From contig CM043969.1 in NCBI GenBank assembly GCA_014529385.2, positions 67,855,676 through 67,919,675 on the forward strand: a stretch of DNA of 64,000 bases, in the 5' to 3' direction. The position numbers and the translations under genes were made by a program. This DNA is from Adiantum capillus-veneris (lineage: Eukaryota; Streptophyta; Polypodiopsida; Polypodiales; Pteridaceae). Of the stretch, positions 22,189 to 33,350 are shown one piece after another (the first letter of the stretch is position 1; every line of letters begins with the position of its first letter). The notes under the pieces are model-generated. The model was not told the DNA's origin and searched no databases. It saw only the letters and a program-made list of their open reading frames with translations.

Positions 22189-25100
22189 ATGGCTGGTCTA
22201 GTGCCAGATATGGTGGGCGACAAGCCAAATTCAGATGTAAGTGAGCTTTGCAGAGCATGGGGAAAGGTCAGGGATCAAACAGTGCTTATCTTCTTTGATC
22301 CAGGTGCCAAAGCCAACTTCATTTCCCTAGAATTGGCTTCAAAGTTGGGAATCAGACCTGAAGAGATGGGGTATACAGCAGAGGCAGGTTTGGCATGTCC
22401 TGGCCATACAGAGGCTGTGACACCCATCATTGGAAAGTTGCGTCTACATATCCAGTCCTATGTAGATGCTGAAGAATTTTACATCATGCCACTGGACGGA
22501 TGTGATGTGTTGTTAGGTATTCCTTGGTTGTTTCGTGTACAGGGAATCATGGATGCCTACAACAAAAAGATCATTGTACAGAGCAGGGGAAAGACTCACA
22601 TTCTGGATGTAAAGCTTAAAGGGGAGTCTATTCCTACTGTATCAGCTTCTGCTATTACTTCTGTAATGAAAAAGCATCTTTCTGCGTACTTGGTTTTTGC
22701 ACGTGAAGTGTCAGATTGTGATGAATCAAATTTATCTTTGCTAGATAAAGAAAGGTCAATGTTTTTACAACAGTATAGTGACTGTTTTTCCGATTCATTA
22801 CCGTCTCAATTACCGCCAGAGAGACCCGAGGACCATGCGATAGATTTGGTGCCAGGCAGTAGCCCACCAAATAAGCCTCCGTACAGGGTTAGTGCGGCTC
22901 AGCAGAAAGAGATAATGGGCCAAGTACAAGAGCTGATAGAAAAGGGGCTGATTCAGCCCAGTTCATCTCCATTCTGTTCTCCAGTGTTGTTGGTGCAGAA
23001 AAAGGATGGCTCATGGCGTATGTGCATCGACTACCGTGCACTGAACAATAATACCATCAAGAATAGGTTCCCTATACCTAGAATTGATGATATTATGGAC
23101 AAATTAGAAGGAGCAGCTATGTTTAGCAGGATAGATCTAAAGAGTGGGTACCATCAGATCCGCATTAGATCAGAGGATGTGCACAAGACTGCTTTTAGAA
23201 CAACGTTTGGCCTTTACGAATTTTTAGTGATGCCCTTTGGTCTCACAAATGCTCCTGCTACGTTCAATAGGATGATGGACAGAATTTTCCGTCCACACCA
23301 ACAGTTTGTTGGTACATTCTTTGATGACATGATAGTCTACTCAAAGAATGAAGAGGAGCATAGGCATCACTTGGCCATTGTGTTCAAAGAGCTACGCAAT
23401 CATAGGTTGCTCATCAATGCAAAGAAAAGTGAGTTTTTTCTGGAAGAGATTCACTTTCTCGGACACATTGTCTCAAAGGATGGTGTCAGAATGGATCCTG
23501 CAAAAGTTGAAGCGATCAAGTCATGGCCAAATTTGAAGACGGTGCATGATGTCCGAAGCTTTTTGGGACTATGCTCCTATTACAGAAGGTTTATCCGAAA
23601 TTTCGCTGAGATTGCTTCACCTTTACATGCTCTTCAAAAGAAGGCAGTCACTTTTAGATGGACACAAAAAGAGATTTCAGCTTTTAATCTCTTAAAGGAA
23701 AAGATGACTTCGGATCCAGTCATTGTGTTGCCAGATCTTAGGAAGTCATTTGTGGTCCAGTGTGACGCCTGTGGTAGTAGCATTGGTGCAGTGCTAATGC
23801 AAGATGGCAGGATAGTAGCATATGAGAGCAGAATTTTGCAAGGGCCAAAGATGACCATGCAGGTCTATGAGAAAGAGTTACTGGCTGTCATTCATGCGCT
23901 CTTAAGTTGGAAACACTACCTGCCATGTGCAGACTTTGTTGTCCAAACGGACCATCAGACCTTGCGATATTTCTTGACACAGACAAAGTTATCTGAGAAG
24001 CATATGCGATGGGCAAATATCTTGTCCATGTTCCATTTTCAAATTGTGCATGTGGAAGGTAAGAAGAACGTTGTGGCTGATGCCTTGTCAAGGAAGCCAC
24101 AAATTTCAGCTGTGTCGATTCCTTATCATCATGAACTTGATGATATGAGAGAACAGTATGCAAATGATGAAGATTTTGCAAGGGTCTTCGAGCAACTAAT
24201 GGATGGACAACGTCATGAACACTATCTTCTTAAAGATGGGTTCATGATGATGCATGGCAGATTGTGTGTCACAAAGCCATTGCGACGCAAAGTTATGGAA
24301 GAGAGTCATGTCCCACCGTATGCAGGGCATCGTGGTATCGATGCTACAGTTAAAGCGGTTGAGACATTCTTCTATTGGCCTACATTGAGAAGGGATGTGG
24401 ATGCCTTTGTGCGAGAATGCCTAATATGCCAAAAGGTCAAGTTTGACAGGCAAAAGGCACCAGGGTTATTGCAACCACTACCTATTCCAGATAAACCATG
24501 GGAAAGTATTGCTATGGATTTTATCTTCGATCTTCCGAGAACGCAGACAGGAAACGATGGTATTTGGACCATTATTTGCAGATTCAGCAAACAGGCTCAG
24601 TTTATTCCTGTCAGGAAGAAGATAAAGCCAGATCAGATGGCACGCTTGTTTATGAGCAATATTTTCAAGTATCATGGCATGCCACAGTCGATTGTTAGCG
24701 ACCGTGATCCACGCATGACAAGTTTGTTCTGGAGAGGCTTGTTTGAGAATATGGGTACCACGCTCAAATTCTCTTCGTCATTTCATCCTCAAACAGATGG
24801 GCAGTCAGAAGAGGCAAATTCTACTGTCCTAGATCTGCTGAAGTGCTATGTGTCAGAGCATAAAGGAAAGTGGGAGCAGTATTTGCCATTGGTGGAGTAT
24901 GCATACAATAATACAGTGCATTCATCAACTGGCAAGGCACCCTTTGAGATAGTTGAAGGTGGCAAGAAAGTTCCTCCCATACTGCATACAAAGGACAAGA
25001 TATTTGAAGCAGATAAGTATGTTCAGGACATGGATGAAATGTACAAGAAGGTCAAAGTGGCCTTAGAAAGGACTCAGGCAAAGCAAAAGAAAGCAGCTGA

Positions 25101-25593
25101 TCGTCACCGTCGTGAAGTGGTATATTCACTTGGTGATTGGGTGCTTTTACGCTTTGAAAAGGCAACGTTAAAGAAGATGAAGGGCAAGGAAAGACTGTTT
25201 CCAAAGCTCAGCATGCGTTACTATGGGCCTTTTCAAGTATGCGACATAATCAGTGATGTTGCATATAGGCTGAAATTGCCTGACAGTTGGAAGATTCACA
25301 ATGCGTTTCATGTGAGTCTTCTCAGACCCTATGTGGGTGATGTTCCAGAAGATATGCCAGCTGAAGATCAGCCGGAAGTCGAGGAACTTGACGATATCTT
25401 GGTCCCAGAACAGATTTTGGCACACAAAGAAAGGAAAGTGAAAGGCAAGGTTGCTAGGCGTTACTTGGTAAAGTTCATAAACTATCCACCAATGGATGCT
25501 AAGTGGATGGAAGAAGGTGAACTTGCAGAGTCACCAACTGTGTTATCACTTTACCTGGAAGCCTTCGATTTGCAACCTACCTTGACCCCTTGA
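22189..25593 (+). CDS. pol: Element C Pol polyprotein (PR-RT-RH-INT-chromodomain)
   Basis: The 1134-residue frame has no stops. Protease has LIFFDPGAKANFIS with Asp at about 37. RT has MCIDYRALN and the catalytic FFDDMIVYS (FDD rather than the commoner LDD). RNase H has QCDACGSSIGAVL, YEKELLAVIHAL, QTDHQTLRYF and VVADALSRKP. Integrase has an HHCC zinc region (HVPPYAGHRG...CLICQKVK) and the DD-E residues in MDFIFDLP, VSDRDPR and QSEEAN. A YYGPFQV linker leads to a chromodomain (RRYLVKFINYPPMDAKWMEE) that in relatives binds modified histones and guides integration. It lies in frame with gag, two codons after the UAG; ATG 22189 could also serve as a reinitiation start. Confidence 0.95.
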   Translation: MAGLVPDMVGDKPNSDVSELCRAWGKVRDQTVLIFFDPGAKANFISLELASKLGIRPEEMGYTAEAGLACPGHTEAVTPIIGKLRLHIQSYVDAEEFYIMPLDGCDVLLGIPWLFRVQGIMDAYNKKIIVQSRGKTHILDVKLKGESIPTVSASAITSVMKKHLSAYLVFAREVSDCDESNLSLLDKERSMFLQQYSDCFSDSLPSQLPPERPEDHAIDLVPGSSPPNKPPYRVSAAQQKEIMGQVQELIEKGLIQPSSSPFCSPVLLVQKKDGSWRMCIDYRALNNNTIKNRFPIPRIDDIMDKLEGAAMFSRIDLKSGYHQIRIRSEDVHKTAFRTTFGLYEFLVMPFGLTNAPATFNRMMDRIFRPHQQFVGTFFDDMIVYSKNEEEHRHHLAIVFKELRNHRLLINAKKSEFFLEEIHFLGHIVSKDGVRMDPAKVEAIKSWPNLKTVHDVRSFLGLCSYYRRFIRNFAEIASPLHALQKKAVTFRWTQKEISAFNLLKEKMTSDPVIVLPDLRKSFVVQCDACGSSIGAVLMQDGRIVAYESRILQGPKMTMQVYEKELLAVIHALLSWKHYLPCADFVVQTDHQTLRYFLTQTKLSEKHMRWANILSMFHFQIVHVEGKKNVVADALSRKPQISAVSIPYHHELDDMREQYANDEDFARVFEQLMDGQRHEHYLLKDGFMMMHGRLCVTKPLRRKVMEESHVPPYAGHRGIDATVKAVETFFYWPTLRRDVDAFVRECLICQKVKFDRQKAPGLLQPLPIPDKPWESIAMDFIFDLPRTQTGNDGIWTIICRFSKQAQFIPVRKKIKPDQMARLFMSNIFKYHGMPQSIVSDRDPRMTSLFWRGLFENMGTTLKFSSSFHPQTDGQSEEANSTVLDLLKCYVSEHKGKWEQYLPLVEYAYNNTVHSSTGKAPFEIVEGGKKVPPILHTKDKIFEADKYVQDMDEMYKKVKVALERTQAKQKKAADRHRREVVYSLGDWVLLRFEKATLKKMKGKERLFPKLSMRYYGPFQVCDIISDVAYRLKLPDSWKIHNAFHVSLLRPYVGDVPEDMPAEDQPEVEELDDILVPEQILAHKERKVKGKVARRYLVKFINYPPMDAKWMEEGELAESPTVLSLYLEAFDLQPTLTP

Positions 25594-26166
25594 GTTTCAA
25601 AGCTAAATGGATTGTCAGTGTGACAATGGCTTCTGAAACAAATGATGTACATGGTATTTAAAGTGAGCTCAAATGAAATACCTGTTACATGAATGTTAGA
25701 GCTCTACAGATTGTCAGTTTGGCAATTGCTCTTATGGAATGTCCAAAAGTTTGGTTAGTGCTATAGAAGTGAGTATTTCTTGTCAGTTTGTCAAGGATAC
25801 AGTGATTGCTTCTATTCAAGAGTACATGTGTAACTGCATTCTTAAACTGTCGGTTTGGGTATGCTCGAAAGTGTTACGGGATCCAACGTGTACTATAAGA
25901 CAGTGGCAAAATGTGCAGCTACCATTTTGTCATTGGAAAGTTAGTGACTCAAAGCAATGGCAGAGTGCGAAGCTACCACTATGTCATTGGGACAGGGTTC
26001 ACACGCAGGCAATACATGAGTCGACGAGGTGTTGAATACACCAGGGTTGACAATGAGCATGTATGTGTCGTATATGTGTCGACAGGTGTTGAATACATCA
26101 GTGTTGACAGTAAGCATGTACGACATAGATGCAAACGAGGACGTTTGAGATTTCAAGAGGGGGGTA
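25594..26166 (+). other. Element C 3' untranslated region with short tandem repeats and polypurine tract
   Basis: It is non-coding. A TGTCAGT(T/G)TG-type word recurs at about 25612, 25710 and 25780. A ~62-bp unit, CAGCTACCA-TTTGTCATTGG, repeats near 25916 and 25970. A ~58-bp unit repeats at 26021-26063 and 26079-26120 (GGTGTTGAATACA, GTTGACA). The polypurine tract AAGAGGGGGGTA ends at 26166, against the LTR. Confidence 0.75.
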
Positions 26167-27618
26167 TGTCACCAGCGTGTGACTACTATCTATCCTTTTT
26201 GTTGATTTCTTTCTTATTATCTATTTACTTTCACTTTTTGGAAACACCCCTCGGGAAATCTAACTGCCCTGCATTGCATAGCTAGTGTGGAACTGTCCAG
26301 AGGGAGTCCAGGCCTGAGGGCAAGAGAGCACTAAAGTTGGACAAGGACTATGGTTAGCCAAGTGGGGTCATTGACTAGCCAAAGTGGAATCCTTTGCTAC
26401 AGAGGCTACATTTCAGTTCTGGATGTGGCCGCAGTGTACAAAGAGGGTCGGATGACCTAGAAAGATACAATGGCAGCATCTCCTAAAATTTAGGGAACTG
26501 CTATTTTGGGACCTGAAAATGTGTTGACGTCATTACCTTTGGAATGACAAGGGGAACATTTTCTTACTCTGCCGTGAAGTCAACTGGGCAACCGGTTGGG
26601 ATATTTTTAGACGGCAACCCCGAAACGGGAAAATGCTTATAAATGTGCCAAGTGGCACCTTCTGGTGCACTTGCCTCATGCAACAAGAAGTGGCGCTGAA
26701 TTTAGGAGGGGGAGAGCCTCATTTTCAGATTTGTCACAGGTTAAGAGCTATGGAGTGCTTGCTTTCCCTCCTATGTACAGTGCGGTGCCAGGAGTGATGC
26801 CCTGCACGCTACGCACTACCCTCTCTCTCCCCTTTGGCAATATGTTATGCCCCTCTACTGGGCTCTTCATTTGACCAATGTACAGTTGTGTGGTTTCATG
26901 CACGATTGTCGAGGCAAGAGCCTCTTGCACAGGTACTTCAAGGGCACAGGTGAATTCGGAGAGGTTTCACGCACGAAATCTCGTCCGATTCAAAGGGCAA
27001 GTAGCCCTACAGGTGCGGGAGCTCGAGGACTTGCTACGGATGCGACCGGCACGCGAAACGGAGCCCGAAACAGTGAATTACAGCCTGCTGTGTATTTTTG
27101 CAGGTTTAGGGTTTTGACCCTAAACGGACCCTAATACCCCCAGGAGGTTCGGGGACGCAAGGGGACCACTGTACAGGTGAGCTGGCGCATTTTCAGGGCT
27201 GAAAACAGAGAATTCAGCGTGCTGCAGATTCTCGACAGGTTTTGCAAAGTGCCCGTATGCGTCGGGAAAGTCGGCCAATGCGTGGGAATACTGACCGTGA
27301 AGGGTTCTAGTACAGTTATGCTGCCGAAATCGGGCTGGAACAGTGGAAATTCAGCCGAGTTTGTGCGGGGCAGCTTGTAGGAACCACAGCGTTTATTCCC
27401 TCTTTTGAACAATAAAGAAATACCGAAAGGGGCGCCTAAGTTAGGGGCCAATCTGGTGTCCCTCTACTCATACAGGTGCAATCTAGCAGCCTGTATCCCT
27501 CTCCCCTTTGTTGTGTCTTGAAAGTACAGGTAAAATAGACGACTAATAATGGGTGAAAGCTAAATCAAGGTTTGAAGTAAAGACTACCGCCCTTTTTGGA
27601 TTGAACAGGCCGGTTACA
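26167..27618 (+). repeat. Element C 3' LTR
   Basis: This 1452-bp copy begins TGTCACCAGCG and ends GGTTACA, with the shared block at 27414-27436. It is followed by the GCCGC duplication at 27619-27623 and then the remainder of element B's LTR. Confidence 0.95.
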
Positions 27619-27697
27619 GCCGCCCACTTCTGATAAACAAGGCAACAGATCAGCCAGCGTTTTCTCTCTCTTTTTCTGGCAGAGCAACGCAAAAGGA

Positions 27698-27721
27698 GGG
27701 GGGGGGGGGGGGGGGGGGGGG
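27698..27721. repeat. Poly-G tract (24 G)
   Basis: A run of G follows GCAAAAGGA. In the 5' LTR of the same element the matching place (about 14521-14537) is a run of A. It may be real expansion or a homopolymer sequencing artefact. Confidence 0.8.
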
Positions 27722-28672
27722 AACGACCGCGATCTCTACGCGAGCAGCTATTCGTGCCGTGGTCAGGAGATATAAAAGCATCACATGCCCTCACTCACAG
27801 AGGAGGATCAGTTTTTGCAAGAAGGAGATGCTGCTGCATAGTTCACCCGCAAAGAAGACGTTTGCCGGTGATGCCCATGACTATCCAAAGTGTACCCTGA
27901 TGTCGCCAAGACCCAGTGCGCGAGTTTCCCTCACGAAGAAGTGCCTACGGAGCGTGTTTCCATCGCGACAAGCTGCTGTTTTTCTCTGTTTTCAGCCCAT
28001 AAACGTCGTAGACGTGGCTAATTTACGAGAAGGATCCCGAGAACACACTTCTTTTGTGTGAAGGATTGGAAGAGAGGATTTTCTATGTAGAGATCTCTTC
28101 CGGGGAATTGCTTTTCGAGAACTGAGTTGCGTTTCGAGCGTCGAGACTTTGAAGGTAACGATTTTCATGTTATGATGCAGAGGAAGGCATGAGCCTCTGC
28201 AGCAGAAAAGCGCTCTAAGGAACTAGAGCCAGATCAGCCCAAGGGTTTCGTACCCGAGTTTGGGAAGTAGATCCACGGATCGGAGAGAGGTAGTCTCTCA
28301 AGTTGTGATCCGGAAGTTGGGATTCCCAAGTAAGGACTTCGTGTCCGGGAAAGCAGAGTTGTTCTGCGGGAAGAGGACTTTGGAAACAGAGTTGGAAAAG
28401 GGAGTTGCAGGGATGTCATGCCCTAAGTCTGGAAGGTGAGATCCAGAGACGAGAACCTTGGTTCTCAAGGATTTGAAATAAGAAACGGAAGTCCCTTAGA
28501 ATAGGGTTTTACCCTAGGAATCGGAAGCCGAGGCTTCCGGGAACCATCAAGTCTTATTCTAGAACAACGTGGTAATACGTTCGGTTCAAGTGCTTGTATA
28601 GACTTCTCCTCAGTAATAAAGATACTATTACGGGGGGGACCAGCCCATCTTCTGGTCCCCAGTATTGTGTCG

Positions 28673-28865
<193 letters not shown>

Positions 28866-28946
28866 TTTGGCTTCAGTAATAAGTGATAAATTCTATTCAT
28901 CCGAATGTATTTTATATTGTTATGCGCTCCCGTTTGTGACACTAAA

Positions 28947-29063
28947 ACTATCTCGTCACTCCCCCAGCAAATAACCTAAAAAGGTCCGAGCCATGAGCTC
29001 AGAGGACTGATACAACCAAACGTTCCCCAGACCACAGCGTGCGTCGCTTGGAGGTTTCAAGCA
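28947..29063 (-). other. A1 internal tail, continuation
   Basis: ACTATCTCGTCACTCCCCC through CTTGGAGGTTTCAAGCATA matches about 4331-4445 of A2. It carries A1 on beyond element B. It breaks at 29064. Confidence 0.75.
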
Positions 29064-29180
29064 TAGGAAGTGCAGAGCAAAGGGGTTTCGGCATTGTATT
29101 GAGTTGAAGCAATATAAAGAAATATCGAAAGGAGCCAGTGCTCTCTCTGCCACTCCCCGTCTCATGTGTCAAGCACTCAC
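29064..29180 (+). repeat. Family A LTR scrap (plus strand)
   Basis: GTATTGAGTTGAAGCAATAT, a damaged shared block (AAAGAAATATCGAAAGGAGCC, 29116-29136) and CTGCCACTCCCCGTCTC match 1150-1250 of A0. A plus-strand scrap abutting a minus-strand tail is a third inverted junction in this family. Confidence 0.65.
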
Positions 29181-29663
29181 CTTGTTTAAGGATACTGTTG
29201 TTTGAATTTGGTTGAACCTGTTTGAACTTTGCTTAGGTGTTGTCTGAACTTATTTGATACTTGTTTGGATATAGTTGATAGTCGTTTCAACCTGTTCGAC
29301 TTGTTTGAACTTGTTTGGGCATGATTTTCCCCACTGTGGCAAGGGTTTTTCCCACTTCAGCGGAGGGTTTCTACTTTGAGTATGTTCCTACTTCTGCCGT
29401 CAACAACATTTGAAGGTCTCTCGGGTACTTCCCTTTGGAGAGCTTCAACCTTTGAGCATCCCATTCTGATCTTCTTGGGCATGTTACAGACCCCCTAGGC
29501 GGTTCCTTTACTCTCACCTTGAGTATTGGTGCTATGTTGTGTAATGGGTATTGATTGCACAATTGAGTGGGTATATTCTCTTCGGCACAAGTGGTAAGGA
29601 CAGTTTTGACAAAGATTCTAAGGAAGCAAGTTACAATAGTGGGAGTATGTGGTGCTCTTTCAA
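29181..29663. other. Unassigned block left of element E
   Basis: The first ~150 bp has TTTGAAC/TGTTTGA words resembling the family A tail at 2090-2200. The remainder shows no credible gene or named repeat. It ends in TTCAA, the target duplication of element E. Confidence 0.4.
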
Positions 29664-30035
29664 TGAAAGAGGACGTTCGCGAACCCACGTTGGGTGAGTT
29701 TGGACAACGGCACGCGTGCGCGCCAGTGGTGTGCAGAGAGAGAGAAAGAGGAAGCGCTTGTTGCAGAAGAAGAGGCTGTAAGTTTTGTGGAGTCCAAAAA
29801 CCCAAGTGATGAGGTTTTTGGGACTCTTTTATTAAAATGTTCCATTTGGCCACTTGGAAAATGTGAAACCTTTAAAAATAGTCCAAGTGGCCAAAGGCCA
29901 ATAAATAAAGTATAATGCCTGCACAGGCCCAAAATGGTAGGCTAAAAATATACAAAAAATATATCAACGAAGCTCTTGAGCAGAGCTACGCGGTGGAAAT
30001 GGTCTGGAGATGATATTTGGGCATTTACCCCAACA
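29664..30035 (-). repeat. Element E 3' LTR
   Basis: This LTR is in minus orientation. The adjoining polypurine tract reads AAGTGGGAGGT on the minus strand at about 30036-30046. An ATAAATAAAG run near 29903 lies on the opposite strand. Confidence 0.9.
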
Positions 30036-30139
30036 ACCTCCCACTTAAAGGCCCAGAGAGTCGCCTTTAAGCTATGTAACTCCCCCCATCTGTAGGCAAT
30101 GCTCATGTTGTGCCTTAAACAAATTCTTGATAAGAGCAT

Positions 30140-31530
30140 CTGCAAGGTTTTCATGCGTGCAGATTTTGATCAATGAGACCAAACCATCATTAAGCATCTA
30201 TCTAATAAAATGATACCGCACATAAATGTTTTTGGTACGCGAATGAAACATGGGCATTTTTAGCCAAACGGACTGCACTCTGGCTATCACATCCAAGGAC
30301 AGGCGTGTCATCAGGCAATCAAAGCTCACTGACGAGGCGGGCTAACCATATAGCTTCTTTGGAAGCTGTACCCACTAGTTAACTTGCGGGTATCAACATC
30401 ACCTACCATGTCAGAATCACAATATCCCTGCAGTTTTAATGGACCCTTTCCATAACACAGGCATTTGCTTTCGGTCCCTTTCAAGTACCTCTTTATGGAC
30501 TTTACAGCATCTCAATGTGTTCTGCCACGATTAGACATAAACCTGCTCACTACTCCCACTAAATAACCTTAGTGGCAACCATAGCATACATGAGAGAGCC
30601 GCAAGTTGAAGCATAAGGTACTCCCCTCATAGCAATGGTTGCATCATCAGTTTTTGGGCAATCACTTGCACTCAATTGTACGTGTGGCTGCAATGGCACG
30701 CTCAAAGGCTTAGCATCAGCCATATTAAACATATCAAGTACTTTTCAATGTACTTTTCTTGAGGTAAATACAACAGTTTCTGTTGCCTATCTCTCGTTAT
30801 GCCCAAAATATGTTCAACTGAACCCAAATCTTTCATTGCAAAAGCTGAATTCAGCTGGCTTTTGAGAGTATCAAGAATGCTCTTATTCTTCCCAACTAAC
30901 AACATGTCATCCACATACAATACAAGAATCATTGGGCTGTTGTCCGCATCTCTTTTGATGTATAAACAATGATCTACATGGCTACATTTGAGCCAAAGTT
31001 TTAGTCAAACTTTTTGTAATATTCCCTAGAAGCTTGTTTCAGCCCACACAAACTTCTTTTAAGCATACATACTAGCTCTTCCATGCCAGGTCTGACAAAA
31101 ACTTCCGGCTACATCATGTACAACTCTTCTTCAAGATCACCCTGCAAAAATGTTGTCTTTACATCCACCTGATCCATCTCCAGATCCAAGATAACAACAA
31201 GAGCAAAAAGAACACGAAGGGTAGTCATTTTCACAACAGAAGAAAACACCTCTTGAAAATCAATGCTTGCCTTCTGTGCATATCCTTTGGCAATAAACCT
31301 AGCTTTGGACTTGGGTTTTCCATTGACAATTTTAATTTTGTACACCGACTTGTTAGGAATGGCTTTCCTACCTTTGTGTAACTTAACCAAATCCCAAGTA
31401 TCATTGGCATGCATGCCTTGATTTCTTCCTGCATAGCCAACTCCCACTTGCTCTTACAATCACGTGGCATGGCCTCTTTATATGTAAGAGGCTTTCCCTC
31501 ATATGTCAACATAATGTATTGCAAACACAA
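30140..31530 (-). pseudogene. Element E reverse transcriptase/RNase H (copia type, broken)
   Basis: From high to low coordinates, a linker gives PLTYKEAMPRDCKSKWELAM and then, after a shift, NDTWDLVKLHKGRKAIPNKS. The RVT_2 fold follows (KARFIAKGYAQKASIDFQEV, MDQVDVKTTFLQGDLEEELY). After a gap comes the catalytic MILVLYVDDMLLVGKN at about 30885-30932. RNase H signals below 30700 are weak. Copia RT copies the element RNA; this copy has several frame breaks and could not do so. Confidence 0.85.
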
Positions 31531-31636
31531 TCTCTGCTAAAGCAACAAACTTGCCTGGCAAGGCTTTGCAATGCAAGAAATAAAGTGTCCCCTTCTTTGT
31601 GCCCTTCACAATTTGCATAGCACCTTTTGTCAGCTC

Positions 31637-32808
31637 TTAAGCACCACCATTGAAAATGGTGTTATAGCCATGCAGATCAAGCTGTCCAGCTGAGAGCAAA
31701 CACTTCTTAATGCCAGGAACATATCTGACATCATACAAAACAAACGCTTGCCCATTATCAAGGGCCAAATGAATAGTGCCTATTCCATCAATCGTGCAAG
31801 CATGATTATTTCCAAGATAAACTTTACCATAACTGCCTCCATCAAAAGTGGCAAAACACTCCAGAGATGGAGTCACATGAAAAGAGGCATCTGAGTCCAC
31901 TATCCAAGACAAGGACAAGCCATCACTCACACACAACAAAGCGTCAATGACATCACTCTTGGTGATCTGCATGTCCTGTGCATGATAAACCTGGGCATCC
32001 ATAGGAGACATAGTGGCACACAGAATATCATCTATGTCAGACAGTTCCTTAATCACCACTTTGGAGGTTACATTGACCTTCTCCTTGTTCTTAGAACTAT
32101 CAGATACATCTGCCTTGTCATCCTTGTTCTTCTTGTCACCCGCATTCTTCTTCCTTTCTTGCTCTTTCCTAAAGTACCTGCAATCTTGCTTCTTATGGCC
32201 TTTCCAACCACATTGATAACAAGTGACATCAGATTGCTTTCCTTTGCTCTTTCTCTTGTTCCTTTGACCAACATTAGCTCCATCAAAGGTAAGGTTTGCG
32301 TTATTAGACAATGAGACCAGCAAGGCCTTCCAAGAATCGGGCAACTTCATAAGCAAAAAGATGGCCTTTAACTTATCATCAAAAGTGGGAAAACCAGAGT
32401 CCTGCAACTGGGAAAGAACACCTACAAAAGCACCAATGTCCTCAGCTGCAAACTTTGCAATACCCAATTGCATATGCATCAATTTACGCATCAAGTGCAC
32501 CTAGTTCACCAGCGACCTATTTTCATAAGTAGCCTCGACCTTTCCCGTACAGCATAGGCAGTGTTAAGACCCTTAAGGTCTACCAAAATTTCATCCGCAA
32601 TAGCCATTTTTACATACGCAATAGCCTTTTTATTTAAATTAAGCCACGCCTCATCTGTGATAGCTGCAGGCTTTGCATCTTGCAGTGCACCATCGCAATC
32701 TTTCAAGAAAAGAATGCTCTGTATTCTCTCTTTCCACAAATCGAATCCAATGCCTTCAAATCTCTTGATTTCGAAGAGATTCTTCACGTCTGTAGAGGAG
32801 GAGGCCAT
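31637..32808 (-). pseudogene. Element E gag-protease (copia type)
   Basis: The start is probably ATG at 32806-32808 (MASSSTDVKNLFEIKRFEG...LWKERI, the copia gag N-terminus). A break near 32506 is followed by a long frame with FPTFDDKLKAIFLLMKLPDS. It also has a zinc knuckle (CYQCGWKGHKKQDC), a Lys/Asp-rich linker and the protease WIVDSDASFHVTP. Copia proteases normally have D-S-G-A; here the Gly is Asp, likely inactivating. It ends after GVRYVPGIKKCLLSAGQL, where integrase should begin. Confidence 0.85.
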
Positions 32809-33336
32809 ATTATCCTTTTTTGCACAAAAAAACAAAAAAATGAATTTTTGCAAAAAAAAAAAAGTAATTAGTAATTTGCTGAAATTTCATTGATTTTTCC
32901 AAAAAAATTGCAAAAACAAGTGCCACAAAGGTAATACAAAGCTTCTAGAAGCTCCTCTTTGAATTTCGTAAAATTCTTAAAAAAATCAAAAATTTATTAA
33001 TTTCTGAAATTTTTTGCAGAAAATTACAGCACAATGAATTTTTTATTTTTCTCGCCCAAAATTTGAGGACTTTCACAATTTCAAGGTACAAGCCACAAGT
33101 TAATACGTAGGGCAGCTATGTACATCAAAACGCCCAATTTTCACCACTGATATTGACCTATAAATGCTGAAATTTGTCCAAAAATGGATTAAAAACACCT
33201 GCTATTCACAAATTTCCTTACCAAAGAGACTTCCCACAATGAAAACTTCCTAAACTGGGAGAGAGAGCTTCTCGAGGGTGTAGGGTTGAAACACTCAGTT
33301 ATTCGCAACAAACTTCTCACGAGGAATTTGAACAAG

Positions 33337-33348
33337 GCTCTGATACCA
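33337..33348 (-). promoter_or_regulatory. Element E primer-binding site
   Basis: On the minus strand, TGGTATCAGAGC comes two bases after the LTR end ...CTTTCA. It is the iMet complement and sets orientation and the inner LTR boundary. Confidence 0.92.
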
Positions 33349-33350
33349 AT

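Larger units (their letters stand above)
18947..27618 (+). mobile_element. Element C: intact-looking Ty3/gypsy chromovirus
   Basis: The 8.67-kb plus-strand element has LTRs at 18947-20421 and 26167-27618, flanked by GCCGC (18942-18946; 27619-27623). The LTRs are nearly identical. By eye I find about 17 substitutions over ~1450 bp plus one ~25-bp indel, so insertion is recent. Gag (550 aa) and pol (1134 aa) are both open, and a primer site and a polypurine tract are present. The element sits in element B's 3' LTR. It is the best candidate in the window for an element still able to move. Confidence 0.95.
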
